Shown: positions 1 to 12,768, numbered from the stretch's first letter. The stretch: DNA of 64,000 nucleotides from Polytrichum commune (GCA_950295325.1 OX485803.1:74293554-74357553); one strand, 5' to 3'. The notes: generated by a model not told the origin, from the sequence alone. Numbers and translations: made by a program.

Positions 1-264
1 TAGTAACAATCTTTAGTACACCAAACACCATGCACCTTCACACTATTCTTGTATCCACCTTCTAAGCCAAATGTTTGCTCCTTCAAGCATGTAAAATAGT
101 TCTCACATGGAGGAGCTTAGGGTTTAAGTATTGGTTTAGTAAGGTATAATGGCCGCTTTAGGTCACTAAAAACCCTAAAACGTGGAGCGTGGTAACTCTC
201 ATTTACCATGGTAAGTTAACTCATGGTTAGGTTTAGTTTATTGTTTGAACTGTGGTGTAGATTA
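1..264. other. Non-coding left flank of the LINE insertion
   Basis: AT-rich sequence without a credible ORF or recognisable repeat. It ends at the left target-site duplication of the LINE copy. Confidence 0.5.
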
Positions 265-277
265 TACTAAGTGTCCT
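265..277 (+). repeat. Left target-site duplication of the LINE
   Basis: The 13-mer tactaagtgtcct recurs exactly at 4626-4638, directly after the (TCTA)n tail of the LINE. It marks the insertion and the 5' truncation point. Confidence 0.85.
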
Positions 278-1787
278 TTTGGTACATCTAAAGTTACCAT
301 CTCCTCGGCAGCATATGCCGATGATCTCGCCGCAATTGCCAATAAATTAGAGACCCTCCAAACACAACTCAATAAACTAGACAAATTCTACGAATGGGCA
401 GGAATGGACCTTGGCATATCAAAGTGTGCAATTACTGGATGCCCAAACAAATCCAAACTTCACCCTATAACCTTTAAAGCCCTACTCCAAGCAACCAATA
501 TAAATTACAGAAACCAACCTATACCCGCCTTAAACCAACACGAACCATACACGTATTTGGGAATAAATCTTGCACCGTCACTCAAATGGAAAACCCAAAT
601 CAACACCACTACAGCTAAAGTAATTAAACAATATCAAGCCCTCATAGCATGCCCAGCTACTATGAAACAGAAAATTAGCATGGCAGATACGGTCATACGT
701 GCTGGAATAGCATACAACTTCTATGCAGTGCCATATTCCATACCCGCTATTAAAAAACTCGATAAAAAGATCATTGCTCTTCATAAAACGATTTGTGGCA
801 TACCCAAATGCACATCTAACATCGCTACACAACTCCCCCACAATCTATTTGGGATTGAAGCATTCTCATTACAAAATGCCTATCTAAGATGCCTAGGTGA
901 ACAACTACAAAATGCCCTCAATGATAAAGGTAGAATTGGAAAAATTTACACTGGTTTATTGCAATTCATATTCGCCAAATATGGAGGCTCTAAAGACATC
1001 ACCCGCATTAAATACCACCATTGTGTTAGATCACCTATTACTCGAACATTGTTCTTATTCAAGCATAACGCCGGAGTCCACCTCAAAAGTACAATAAACA
1101 ATTTCTTACTAAATTCATCCCCACTCGAAACTGTATGGATGCAAGAAGCACGTCACCTTCCTGGCTTAACTACTCACACCTCACTTATATTATTACACAA
1201 ACTGCTTACACACAATATAATCACACTAGACCAACTCACCATGCCCAATGGTACCACTCTAATGACCCCCGCCGAATTTAAATTCTTCCACTCTGCTCCT
1301 TCTAAACTCATACACAACGCTCTAAACATCGCTAATCAATTATTTTGTCATCCCCCTTGTAATCATTGTATCCTACCATGCCAACAACACCCTCCACCTA
1401 GATCCCTAAAAATTCCCTACATAATAAGCCCCCACGCCATTCTACCACACCCACCGACTGTCCCCGTACCCCCCCGTAATCTTCACATCCCCCATATGCC
1501 CCCTCCACCCAATGACATGCTTGAAGACCCCCGCAAATTTTCCATACATGAAATACTAGATCACAAACAAAGCCAATCTAATGATCATAACGTAATCAAT
1601 AGAATAGTCACGTCATACCTATGCCAATGGAAAACTGCAAATAATACCACATACCACAAGTGGCGTACCCAAAGGGACCTTTACCCCTACTGTGAAACCA
1701 ACACACACGCCTACTCACCCATTACTACACGACCAGACAATACAAACATTGTTCACATATCGTTAATGCCTACTTCTCCAAATCACA
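278..1787 (+). pseudogene. LINE reverse transcriptase C-terminal part and linker (broken)
   Basis: The open frame runs through the element's left end at 278 into flanking DNA, so there is no genuine start codon. The catalytic motif C reads YADD at 314-325, followed by a LINE-type thumb region (LDKFYEWAGMDL, then SKCAITGCPN). The frame stays formally open to 2143, but the meaningful reading moves to another frame near 1750-1790, where continuous protein-like sequence resumes. The remainder to about residue 510 is a Pro/His/Asn-rich linker region I do not recognise. Motifs A and B lie beyond the truncation, so this piece cannot encode an active polymerase. Confidence 0.8.
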
Positions 1788-2841
1788 ACATAAAGACACC
1801 AGATACGTCACACCACCCACAAGTATTCCCCGAGCACTTATTTCTATTAATGAATGTAACCCTGATAATAACATCAAAACAAACTCTGATATTATCCAAA
1901 TACAATTCGATGTCACCCACATATACGAAGATAATGGCCGCCACCTCATCACCATCCCAAAAACTCGATTACTATGGTTATGGACACAATACCACCTGTC
2001 CCACAATACTCCACACGGTCTCCAACCAACTACTCAATCATTCGAAACTGAAATTGTTTGGCTATATCAAAGATACAAGTACCGTATTCCAAAAAATGAC
2101 CCACTCAAGCGGGCCCAATACACACTACCCTCCCCAATATTAGATCTCCTAATTACAACATTCAATATTCACCATTCATACTTCTCCTCTCCAGTCACAT
2201 GCCCCACACATTTTACCCAATTCTACTCGCCATTTTCTCGAGACATTATATTTGGTTCCCTAGGCAAGGTGTTTGCCCATAAATGGCAAGGGATCGGCTA
2301 TGCACATCCTCACAACGCCACAGACCTACAACAAGCTATTCATTGGGCTCGCATGGCAGCCCAAAATGACCCACATACAATCACTATCCTTGTATCTCCG
2401 GATATTGATTGGTACCAAAACTCCACCCCGCATCAAGGCCCATTCCCGGACACACACGTCATTGCCCATTTTGCTGTTGATACTATCATATATGAGGAAC
2501 CCACAATCCCCCCCGAGCTCAACCTCACAAGGAAGGAACCATCAACCATACAAATATTCTGCATTCACCATCAAGATAATAACATTGCCACCTCCGACCA
2601 AATGAAATTACTACACGATACGGCCAATCGCCTCCAAATATTACACTGTTACACCCAAATTGCACCCCCTACTCCTTCAAACATCACCGTTAACTCCAGT
2701 AAAAACTGGTCTAAATCAAACTATCCTAATACACTCCTACACAATAACACCCCTACCCCCCCCCACTCCCAAATTACCATACAAACCTACCCCTTAAATT
2801 CCACCCCCAATTCAGCTACTACACTGATGGCTCCTTTATAA
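1788..2841 (+). pseudogene. LINE internal region of unknown function (broken)
   Basis: One reading frame stays open from about 1788 to 2841 and links the RT piece to the RNase H piece. Only its last 190 residues begin at a possible start codon (2269), and that is probably not a true start. Visible features are an ALISINECNPD stretch, many Trp/Tyr residues (LLWLWTQYHL, WLYQRYKYR), and a pattern with FAHKWQGIGYAHP followed by a hydrophobic strand TITILVSPDIDWY. This could be a folded domain between RT and RNase H. I do not recognise it. A frameshift near 2750-2815 separates it from the RNase H frame. Confidence 0.55.
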
Positions 2842-3245
2842 AACCCAAAGAAATTGCCCCTGGCGAATGGAGAAGAGAAAGAGCTGGCTACGGTATCTAC
2901 AGTCCCAAAGGCTTAAATATCGCCAAAAGACTCTATGGACACCAAAACATACTACGTGCAGAAATGATGGCTCTACACCAAACACTAACACTAATAAATA
3001 CCCAATTTCCTAATGAACCCGCATACATATTCACAAACAGTCTAAACGTACTCTATCTACTCAACACCCAAATTAAACATCCCACCCTTCATAATAGCCA
3101 CCCAGACCAAGTCACACTCAACTCCATGGTACAAATCCTTCAAAACCGTACACAACCAATCACAATTTCCAAAGTTCGAGCACACGTTAACATTGAAGGT
3201 AATGAAAAAGCAGATAAACTAGCAAAAGAAGGGTTAGAATTATAA
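2814..3245 (+). pseudogene. LINE RNase H domain (mutated)
   Basis: This is a type I RNase H fold as found in several LINE clades. The first catalytic Asp is in YYTDGSF (about 2817-2837), the catalytic Glu in LRAEMMAL (about 2956-2979), and the last conserved block is GNEKADKLAKEG near 3200-3235. The third block, normally TDS, reads IFTNSLNV here, so one catalytic Asp is replaced by Asn. A TAA at 3243-3245 interrupts the frame, which continues open afterwards into the endonuclease part. The stop and the D-to-N change both point to decay after insertion. Confidence 0.8.
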
Positions 3246-4277
3246 CACCGTATTGCTACTCACTCATATGAACATGCCCACGCCACCCCATACTATTATC
3301 AAAAAGACGTATGGGCCTCCATGATGGACGTCCCAGATAAAGGCCCTGTCAGATTCTTAGACAAACACATTATAAAATATGATAGGGAAACCAATATAGC
3401 ACTCATGGCCACACAAAGCCCCAATACTTCAAAATGGACAGAAAATGTACACATAGACAAAGAACTATCCAATGAATTTTGGACAAATCCCTTAATCACC
3501 GACAAACAAAAATCCTGCATTATTAAATTCCACACAGGAACATACATGGGCAATGCTAGGAAGCAATTGTTCTTCGGTCCCCAACACTACCCTTCTATTA
3601 TGTGTCCTATATGCAACTCAAACGAACCAGACACTTGGCTCCACGTTCTACTTACATGTAAACAACAACATATACATTCACTTAGAGTTAAAAGACATAA
3701 TAAAGCAGTTGGCAAAATTAGGAAGCTCCTAATCTCGTCCGAAAAATCCCGATGCTTTACTCTCATGAATGCCGGTACCTTCAATAATAATTCCCCCGAA
3801 AATACTGTTCCCAATTGGCTCCTCCCTTGTATATGTAGCACAAACAGGTGTCACTGTAACGCTAGATTTCGGCCAGATATACTCTGTGTAAAAGGACTAC
3901 CATATCAAAGCACCCCTCCCACTGACATTGACCCTAACCTCACCATACAATTTATTGAATTCACATACTGCAATGATAGATTTTCCTCAGAAGCCACTGA
4001 AGCAAAAAATCACAAATATAAGCCTCTAATTGATAGTATCGCTGCCAGAGGATGGAAAATCGAACCGCTTATTGTCCTCACAGCTGGGGCCAGAGCTATT
4101 GCCCACACCCCATCCATGGAAAGTCTTGAAACCAACCTCAAACTACCCATGGCTACCATCAAACATACCTTCAAAACCATTAATACCATCGCAATTCAAT
4201 ATGCCATGTCAATCCTCCTCCATAAACGGCGGATTGAAAACCACCAACCGCTCCCACAAAATTTAGACCCTCCATAA
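3246..4277 (+). pseudogene. LINE Cys/His motif and restriction-like endonuclease
   Basis: The frame is the same as the RNase H and is open from the 3245 stop to a TAA at 4275-4277; 318 residues follow the first Met at 3321. A zinc-binding motif CPIC-x8-H-x4-C lies near residues 95-112, followed by VKRHNKA. The signature RPDILC starts at residue 184, then IEFTYCND and an Ala/Lys block ending NHKYKPL, then VLTAGARA. This order (Cys/His motif, RHN, RPD, acidic strand, K-x2-K-Y) is what is known for the C-terminal PD-(D/E)XK endonuclease of R2-like and Dualen-like LINEs, which nicks target DNA to prime reverse transcription. This part alone looks intact. Confidence 0.75.
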
Positions 4278-4625
4278 CTAAAAACTTCACACTCTAAACT
4301 CACAATTAGATTATATTTATTTCATTAGTTTTTATGTCCCAATCATCTGGGAGATTGGAGCCGCTAGGTTGGTACAACCTACCACAATCACCACCTCGCT
4401 TACATCCTCACTTTACACCCACTCCTTTCTCTTTTTACGCTATTCACCCTAGTGGGCCTTGCTGGACCCATGTTTTTTGGTTATTATAGTGTCCATCCTC
4501 GAAAGAGGAGAGTAGTTTTGTCCCAACTTCCCCATGTCCTGTGGACATCGGATTGTTGGCATCACGAACGGACACTCTATTCACGCCGGCCCCTGAATTG
4601 GGACCGGAGTTTCTATCTATCTATC

Positions 4626-4638
4626 TACTAAGTGTCCT
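4626..4638 (+). repeat. Right target-site duplication of the LINE
   Basis: An exact copy of the 13-mer at 265-277, immediately 3' of the (TCTA)n tail. Confidence 0.85.
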
Positions 4639-5218
4639 AGTCTTAGAAGAAGCTTTTAATCATTTTTTCAAGAATGTTACATTTAAGTATATCTCAATGG
4701 CAAAATCTAGAGCAAAGCGGGAGGGAGAGAGCTGACTTTTCAAAACTTGTACCAAGTTTGTACTTCCTTTTTTCAGAGGCCAAATCCTTCAGTTTCTTCC
4801 TCTTTGCAACACAAGGGTGGGTGGGTGGGAACATCTTCAAGACCCTCTCTATACATGTTTCATGCCATTTCCTATTTGATAGTATAGTACCACATTACAT
4901 AATAGAGTCATTTGCCTAATGTCTCATGGTATGTGTTGTGCTACACATATACACTTTGCATACCTAGTTTGCCTTGCAAGAATACACACCTTATTTGGAG
5001 TTTTTGCTATCATATGGTATTCATCCCCTCATGTATGATGTTAACTATCTCATGCTTTGGAAGCTAATTGCCAACCTTCTTGCCTCCTTATCAAGTACAT
5101 CTAACTATAACACCACATGTATGTTGTATTTACTAAGGAGAAGTACATAGTAACCTCAACCAATATATGTGCATAAAATGTCCTAATCACAATACATCAC
5201 TGCATTGACTGTGTGAGG

Positions 5219-5330
5219 GGCCTGCCTCACCTGTGCCCATGCAACCAACCAACAAACAATTGAGGATTAGTTACGTACACAAGGTAAATAATAGCAGGAC
5301 CCAATTGTTATCCACGTCACACACACTTAG
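5219..5330 (+). repeat. Dispersed repeat family R1, copy 1
   Basis: A block with catgcaaccaaccaac, then gattagttacgtacac and aggtaaataatagc. It matches 10685-10800 and 20775-20885 in the same orientation with scattered substitutions. No terminal repeats or coding were found. It is probably a fragment of an old interspersed repeat. Confidence 0.55.
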
Positions 5331-5798
5331 TTCATTTCAAATGCATCAAAATATTTCAACCTCTAACACTCATTGTAAAACAACATATGGGTGTTCAAAC
5401 ATGTTCTTTTGCCATGATTGGGTTACTCCAAGTAGAAAACTCATCTTGGTGATGAACCCTAGTTACTCTTACTTCAAGCATGTATCTATTACCCTAATGT
5501 GTATACTCAGAGCTCGCCGCACCTCTCACTTGCGTGAATGGTAAAAAAATAGTTCTTTTTTAGGGTTAAGGGCTTATATTGTAGTACTTACGTATGGTAA
5601 GTTCTCGTAATCCTATTTTTACTTCATTCATATGTATCTCTGTTACATCCGTTCCATGGTAAGTATGACTTCTTTCCATGTGCGTAGATATAGTGCCATC
5701 AGAGTTTATATTATCCGTTTTACATAAGAGACCTTTGCTAGGTCTATTAAAGTAAAAAGTTTAAACTTGAATTTTTATGCAACATGGCATTAGTATAG

Positions 5799-5801
<3 letters not shown>

Positions 5802-5837
<36 letters not shown>
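5802..5837 (+). repeat. (GA)n microsatellite
   Basis: A pure GA dinucleotide run of about 18 units. Confidence 0.95.
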
Positions 5838-5839
<2 letters not shown>

Positions 5840-6421
5840 CACTTCCCTTGATGTGGCCTTTCAGACATGATCTATAAGAGTTTAGACATATATTGTGCAT
5901 ATACTAAAAGAGGTTAAGACACAAAGTAGAAGAATTTGTGATATAAGACTTTATGACATAATTCATGATAGTTAAAGACAAAATCATGTAAACATAAGAC
6001 ACAAGACATAATGTGGACAATAACATGAAATGAAAAAAAGAGGCTAGATGTGGACAATAAAATATCAGGGGGGCTCCCCATTTATGATTGGAAAATGATG
6101 TGTTGTCGCATTTTATAGCCGACCATAACATTGCTTCATTGAAACGTATACACCAATATTGTTACCTACAAATACGTGTTTGGAATTATCAAATGTTTGC
6201 CATGTATTAGTAAAACAACAAAATTATCCAACTTACAAGAAGAATCCATCGCAAAAGACTCCATGAAACGTAGGAGGAAAACTTATAGGAAAAACCATCA
6301 CGAGTGTTCCTCGTGTTTTCCCTACGCTGGTTGGAAAATTTCACCAATTATATATTATGTTGAGTGTGTTTCTTCTCAAAGTTTCATATTTGCACAATAG
6401 AATTGTCCTTTTGTGTTTTTA

Positions 6422-6660
6422 CTAAAAAATATATTTTGTCCACATTATTGTTGTGGAAGCCATAACACATTCCCATTTACCATCCCAAGCTCCTTTGTAA
6501 CGTTCGAGGTCTAACATTTTTTCCCCTTTGCTCGTTGCCCAATGTTGTGTTTGAAACTGTCTATAATGAGAATGGTTTTTATCTTGTTGCAAAGTTGTGA
6601 GTGTTTGGCCCATCCACACACGGTAGATAGTTGTGTCTTTAGGATGGATAAAAACAAAAT
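6422..6660 (-). pseudogene. Possible transposon-protein relic
   Basis: On the minus strand a 65-residue open stretch (about 6619-6422) contains VWMGQTLTTLQQD, an HWATSK segment and YKGAWDGKWECVM. Just upstream, across stops, the frame reads FCFIHPKDTTIYR. The spacing of the aromatic and Lys-Trp positions resembles the chromo- or BAH-like segment of some plant transposon proteins, but this is a weak impression. The frame is broken on both sides. It is listed as a possible relic, not as a gene. Confidence 0.2.
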
Positions 6661-7625
6661 CACCTAAAATGACACCTCTGTAATGGTTTCAAGATTCTCT
6701 AGGTTTGTCGCATGTAATTCCATAGAAGGGATATTTGGAATCATTGACTAGTTTCGTACCCTTTAGAACTACATCAAACTTACTTCTGTTTGTCATGATA
6801 TATGTTGTTGATGGCCAAAATTGAGTTATAGCTTGTAAGGTGTTGGGGTAATGGAGTAATCAATTCCTCAACAAGAGTTTTCTAGTAGGTGATGCAATCC
6901 TTCATTTTTTCATGGTAAGTTTATTTTCCAAAATTCCGCTCTCCTAAATTTCAATGTGTTTCCTTATACCATCGCAAATCCCATACCTTATTTTATTTGC
7001 ATCATGAGCATCCTCAACAATTATTTCTGATCTCCATAACATCCAATGAGTACATGGTCCCAAGGAGGCTTTAATTTGGAGAGTGGGTGGTTGTTTTTTG
7101 GGAATGAGTGGGCGAATGCAACCATTAGCCTTCCACATGCAAACCGGCTTGTTTCACATCAACCACTTTGGATCAAGTACACATTTCTTGTGTTGAAAAA
7201 CATGTCATTCATTACTGTCCTTGAAGAATATGAAAACATGCATTTCCTTCAATCCCACGAGCTCCTCAACCTAACATTTCATGAATTGAAGAAATTGTGA
7301 TTCCACGAAAGTCCTCACGAGGTTAGCAAGAACAAACACATCCATTGTTTTGAGTTGTTTGGACAAATAATTGTAATACCCGTCTATGTCTTCATGTGTG
7401 TGACTAACCGATAGAACTTCGACCTGTATCTCTTGGAAAACCTTTCAAGCTGTCAACACGAATAGAAACTCCATAACGTATTATTTTTATTGTCCCTACC
7501 GAAGTTTCCACTCGTAGATATAACTTTCTTGATAGAGATCACACAACATCTAGACCATTTGTTGTTGGTGGATTTGAAAAATGGCATCTGGAGGCCAAAT
7601 TGGGAGGTACATTTGTCTACATCGT

Positions 7626-7916
7626 ACCACCTCTTGGAGGTAGGCCTAACACAAAACCAGGAGACCATGACACTCCGAATGCTCACAACCGTTGATTTAT
7701 TCTATTCTATCCTATGTGAGGACTTGCATGAATAGAAATTCATTGAAATAGCATTTGGTTGAGGGCCCGATCACATATGGCTTCACACTACGCTTGAGGA
7801 TCCGTGACCACACTACATGATGTTGGAGGTGTGTTGGGACGATGGCCTTTGGACACTTTCTTTTGGGCTCTCACAATTTCATGGTCACGGCTCTTGGCTC
7901 GTGTGTGAAGTGGCCC
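7626..7916 (+). mobile_element. Left-truncated copy of the GGGCCACTTC MITE family
   Basis: About 290 bp are nearly the same as 35161-35451, including the right terminal inverted repeat (gtgtgtgaagtggccc) followed by TTA at 7917-7919. The left terminal repeat is missing. The family copies at 33093-33576 and 34950-35451 are complete. Confidence 0.75.
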
Positions 7917-9249
7917 TTAATACTTATTAGATACCGATGGCCTGGCAACACCACATGATGCCACACTGAGCTCTGACTTGTATAAATAATGAAGTAATCA
8001 CACAGCTAATCGGAATCTCTAGTGTACGTTTTATCAAGCAATTGGTAGTAGTAGCCTTGGACCACAGTGTGTCGTTTTGCAAAGGACATATGATATATAA
8101 GTACATTGCATATGATTGTAGTAAGATAGAAGACATGCCTTCGATGTTTACTTTTTTCTCACTGCACCCACTTCTCGTAAGATATGAAACACACAGCTAA
8201 TGCAAGATGATTAGCAAATCCAAATCGTGCCCATTGTCCATAATATTACTAATAAGCAACTACATGATGGTCTGTTTCTTAAGAAAGATGTTGCATTTCC
8301 AAAAAAAAACTCCAATGAATTAAAGTTGTTTGATGAAAACTCTACATTACATGGCCCAAGTGTTGTCCGCATAAACGGCGACCCCTGGAGTTAAAGGATT
8401 ATCATCCTTGCCTGGTACATGGTCTCACATAGCATTGCCAAGGAATTGAGTAATGTTATGTCATTTGTCTCGTAATATTTTAGGCTCATATGAATATTGT
8501 GTTCAACAACAAAATGAAGACTCTCATGCTCATCAAGTGATCATGCGTGTTCCCCTAATCACATTGATTGTTGAGTCTAAGATGGTTAGCATATTTTGTG
8601 CATGTAGTCCAATCTCTTTTAGACACATGTCGTTTTTATGTGAGTTCTTAGATAAGCACTAACCACGCCCTCGCTTAAATATAGGTCTTAAACGTACTGT
8701 TGTTTGATTTTGGCAAGTCTACCTCATCTTGTGCGTGTTGTTTTGATCTATTGATGTTATAAGGTGAGCATACATGTTATGGACATTTTATGGATTTCAT
8801 CATATTACATAGATGTTTGATAACAAATGAAAAGAAACATGAACACATTAGCAAATGCAACTCATGAACATGTCAAGAGTCGAGTATGTTATTACTGGAG
8901 TCGAGGTAACAATCTAATGACTTCTTGAAGTGAAAGTCACATATGACTTGTAATGGTTTCTTTGGGATATTTCCGTCTCAATAGTGACATGTATTCATAC
9001 AACAATATCCATTACATGTTTGTGATAACCTTAACATGGTAGAGTTATCCGTAAAGTCCGTGGATTGGACCCTCCTTTGAGAAAAATGTTTATTAAGGGC
9101 TCGTTAGCTCATCATGCATTGGAGCCTATTTTGAAAGTTGGGTGAAACTTTTGGGACTTCCTCTTTCCACCTCTCAAACTTTGAGAAATTTTTAATTCTA
9201 AAATAAAGTATACGCGTGGGACCCATTGTCTTGAATCCCTGGTCGATGT

Positions 9250-9405
9250 ATGCAAGGCTAGCTTGGACCCACCCATGCTAGTAGGACAAACTAGAAAGTT
9301 GCTATTTAATAGCCCGACACCACTCTTTATCATGGATAATTTAAGCATAAAGAAGATGTGAATGACTTTGTGTTTAACTCATGATTTGGGACTAAACCCA
9401 TGGCT
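9250..9405 (-). repeat. Dispersed repeat family R2, inverted copy
   Basis: The reverse complement aligns with 35755-35930 and 49630-49835: shared blocks include tagtcccaaa, catgagtt, ttatgcttaaattat and tagtttgtcctacta. No coding is seen. Confidence 0.6.
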
Positions 9406-10230
9406 TTGACTGCTTGACTTTAAGAAGTGCTCTAATGTGAAGGAGAAGTTTTTGGAAACTTGGGAGGTTGCTCAACAATGCATTTGAAATGAGCTTGGTG
9501 ATATTTTGATGTGTGAGAGTGACGATTGCTCGTAGAGACAATATATATGTCTCATGGGAAGACAAGTGTCTGTTTGTCGGGATTTCATTTATCAAGTGGT
9601 TGTGCCATTCTTTTCAACAATTGATTTTTCAATTTGCACCCATAATACATGATGTATTTGAGAGGCCAATGGGCATGAAATGATAAGCATGGGCTTCTCA
9701 ATGATTCATTTACGAAGTGTATTATGTGTTGCTTGGTAGTCCAAGGCCCCATAAGGAAGCTTACCACTTACAATTGAACTATATTGTTAGGTGGCCTACC
9801 AAACCACTAGCATGCTCAACTATTCAACCATATATAATGTGTGTGCCACACTAAACATCTAGTTTAGTTGGCATGCACCTTTCATCATCAATCCACACAT
9901 ACTTGTCGTGTAATAACAAGGTAGCAACCAAATAGGGTGTCAAATGATGCTCGGTGTTACATGACCATTCATGAAGACCACTCTAATCAAAACGGCACAT
10001 TAACTTTTAATAAATATTTTGTGTGGTGTTTGGATTTTGTTTACTTTCTTCTTGTAGATGAGATAAATAAGGTGTTTGGTGGAGGTTTGATGGATTTTTT
10101 TAAATCTTTCTTACAATCGAGCATTACAAAGACTTAATGTTATTCAAAATGTTGGTTAAATTAATGAGCATAAAAGTCCACAACTCATGTTAACAATTTG
10201 GTTGTAGTTTGGTTGTTTTCTAATGTTTGC

Positions 10231-10254
10231 ATCCGAGAGTGAGAGAGAGAGAGA
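10231..10254 (+). repeat. Short (GA)n microsatellite
   Basis: An imperfect run of GA dinucleotides, with a single GT interruption near its left end. Confidence 0.8.
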
Positions 10255-10684
10255 TACTCTATCAAAGCTTACCTTCAAGCTTCGTTGCTTCTTGAAACAT
10301 CCTCTTGTTCAGAGGCCATCTATTCTTTTACATATCTATGTGCCTTTCAAAAATTGGGAGGGTGTGTGGGATCACCCTTCATGACCATATTTGTGCATGT
10401 CTATTTCCATACTATTGTATTCATCTCATTTTGGTATACTACTAAACAAGTTAAAACCTTAGCCATCTAAGCTATTAAGGTTTCATACTTTGTATGTTTA
10501 AGCAACATAATGCCGTCCGTATCCTAAGTTTACAAAACCAAGTTCGATATAAGACGTATTCAAGGATACTTCCAGGTTCTATCACAACTCAAATATGCTT
10601 TACATTCCAAATCATCTCGTGGACTATCTAAGCAACATATACATATTTTTGAAAAAAGATGATATATAAAACCTAAGATTGCCG

Positions 10685-10800
10685 TCAAAATTGTGCAGGG
10701 TTTGCCTCGCATGTGCTCATGCCACCAACCAAATCCACATAGAGGGTTAGTGATGTACACGAGGTGAATAACATCAAAACCCTATTGTTATATATGTCAC
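10685..10800 (+). repeat. Dispersed repeat family R1, copy 2
   Basis: Matches 5219-5330 (catgccaccaaccaa, gggttagtgatgtacac, gaggtgaataaca). Confidence 0.55.
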
Positions 10801-11170
10801 ACCAACATGTACGGCATAATCATACAACTCATAACAAAGAATACACATATCACCGATGAGTATTCTACCCGTTCCTTAGCCATTTGAACCTTATGTGACC
10901 GAAATGTGCAGCAAGTTACACACACCTCCCACTTTTACTAATCCGCACCACTTACATAGAAGTAACTTAGGGTAAACGACCACTTGCGGCACAACCTTTG
11001 AAAGAAGGTTCATACGTTTCCTTTCACTTAATATAGGATTAGGTAACTATTCTTGACCATAGATTTTGACGTACTAGATCTATGGTGGGTATTTGTTAGG
11101 AACTTTTACCTAACCCTAGAGTATTTTTTTGGGGGGTTATATTTTGTTACTGTGTCAATCGATTAAGGAT

Positions 11171-12735
11171 GAGAGCTGACTAATCTTGTCTGGATTAGAG
11201 TCATGTCACAATAGGTCATGTCACACCTATTGTAGAGTTATGTTATGTAAAGTCATTGACAACATACATCCTTGTTGGAATAAGGTCTTGATAATCTCAT
11301 GGTATATATATGTGTGTGTACTTCTTAGTTATGAAATGTTTCCAAGAAGTCACAGATATGTGGTAATTTCTGTTTTATCGGTTGTCCGTTAACCATAATT
11401 TATATATGAGTCGTTATAGACCCTTATATTCATATCTGGATCAGACCAGTCTAGAGAGTGTCCTGGTATTATATTCACAGATATAAGCTCACTTCTTAGT
11501 CTGTAGTTTTAGATATTTCATGTGGTCAGTATCTCAGCAGTTAATCACCAACTGAGCAGACTTACTTCATCAATCCATCTATACTGAACAACTCTTCTTA
11601 GTCAGCAATAGGACTTGTAGTATAGAATATATACTCGTCCTAAGTTAGTATCCTCAACAACAGGTCCATATATACCCTTCATGATTTTATAGTAAAAAGA
11701 TCCAGTAACTTTTGAAATCACCATCAACCCATTTTCCTTCTTTCTCAATCTGCAATATCTCAACAGTACTTTATGTAGTTCGAAATAGTCTGTTCAAAGA
11801 ATACTGAATCAAAGAATTTACAGGGACAGATCCATGGGTATGTTTCCTCTGTAAATTTATAACATCCTGAAGTATAGTCAGATTATCACCACGTCTTATA
11901 TAGACAGGAATTGTACTTAACATCATTATTAGAGTATTATATGAAAATGATCACGAATGATAATACTCATCACCACTTCTCTAGGAGAAATTTCAAGAAA
12001 GATAATTGGTGAAGGGACAATTTCTTCCGAAGGTGCACCGCACTTGTAGAAGAGGTCCTCACCTGTGCCCATGCTCCCCAAATTACCAAAAGATAAATTA
12101 GTAGAGCGTACAACAGGTGTAGGCGGACCATCTTACTTGTTATCGATGTCAACAAGGCAATGCTACTTCCATGGAAATAGTTAACATACTCTTATATATA
12201 TATATTGAATTGCTTATGAAGAAGCATTTGTCATTCTTGAATCAAGAAATAAATGATAGATGTTAAAGTACATAAACTGATAATCACAAGAACTCATATA
12301 TATCGTCAAGTGTAGAATCATTTGATCGACACCTTATATTCATCTTGCGCTGAGCTATTCTTTTTGGTCATCTTGAAGAACAGTGTGATCAGAGTATATT
12401 GAGGTAATCGGCTCACAACCCTGCTTCACAGACTGAATCACCGAAATATTTCCTATGGTATCAGGATTTCGGGCCTTCAGGGATATGTTCAGTAATCTCT
12501 GTGGAACTACACCTCACGCTCAGAGACTGCACTCGCAGACTTATCTCTTCTCTACTTCACAGCCAACCTCTGTCACTCAGCACTATCCATCCGCACTATA
12601 GAGGTGAGCCGTAATGGCATCGAGGGAGTTCCTTCAGCGGTGCTTTCTGGGGCTTCAATCCCCTTCTTTATATTGTGATAGTACTTTTTTCACGGGCAGC
12701 CCGTCAACTTTTTGGACAGGAGCCCTTAAATCAAG

Positions 12736-12768
<33 letters not shown>
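11171..12768 (-). repeat. 3' terminal direct repeat (LTR or pseudo-LTR)
   Basis: Identical by eye to 17311-18908. It starts gagagctgactaatc and ends in a (GA)n run on the plus strand. It lies downstream of ORF2, so it is the 3' copy. The only long open stretches are 60-80 codons, duplicated in both copies, without recognisable content. Confidence 0.9.

Larger units (their letters stand above)
278..4625 (+). mobile_element. 5'-truncated LINE with RNase H and restriction-like endonuclease
   Basis: A non-LTR retrotransposon copy bounded by a 13-bp direct repeat (265-277 and 4626-4638). It begins just upstream of the YADD reverse transcriptase motif, so the fingers and palm motifs A and B are missing, as in ordinary 5' truncation. 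In order it carries the end of the RT, a long linker, an RNase H domain, a Cys/His motif, a C-terminal PD-(D/E)XK-like endonuclease, a roughly 350-bp 3' UTR and a short (TCTA)n tail at about 4613-4625. Coding sequence is spread over all three forward frames with one in-frame stop, so the copy is dead. Third-position C and A enrichment differs from the neighbouring DNA. RNase H together with a restriction-like endonuclease recalls Dualen/RandI elements of green algae. Whether an APE endonuclease also existed cannot be told, because the 5' half is absent. Confidence 0.85.
4639..11170. other. Repeat-derived intergenic region
   Basis: AT-rich DNA without an intact gene. It contains the dispersed repeat, relic, MITE fragment and simple repeats listed separately; elsewhere I see nothing recognisable. 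Confidence 0.5.
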
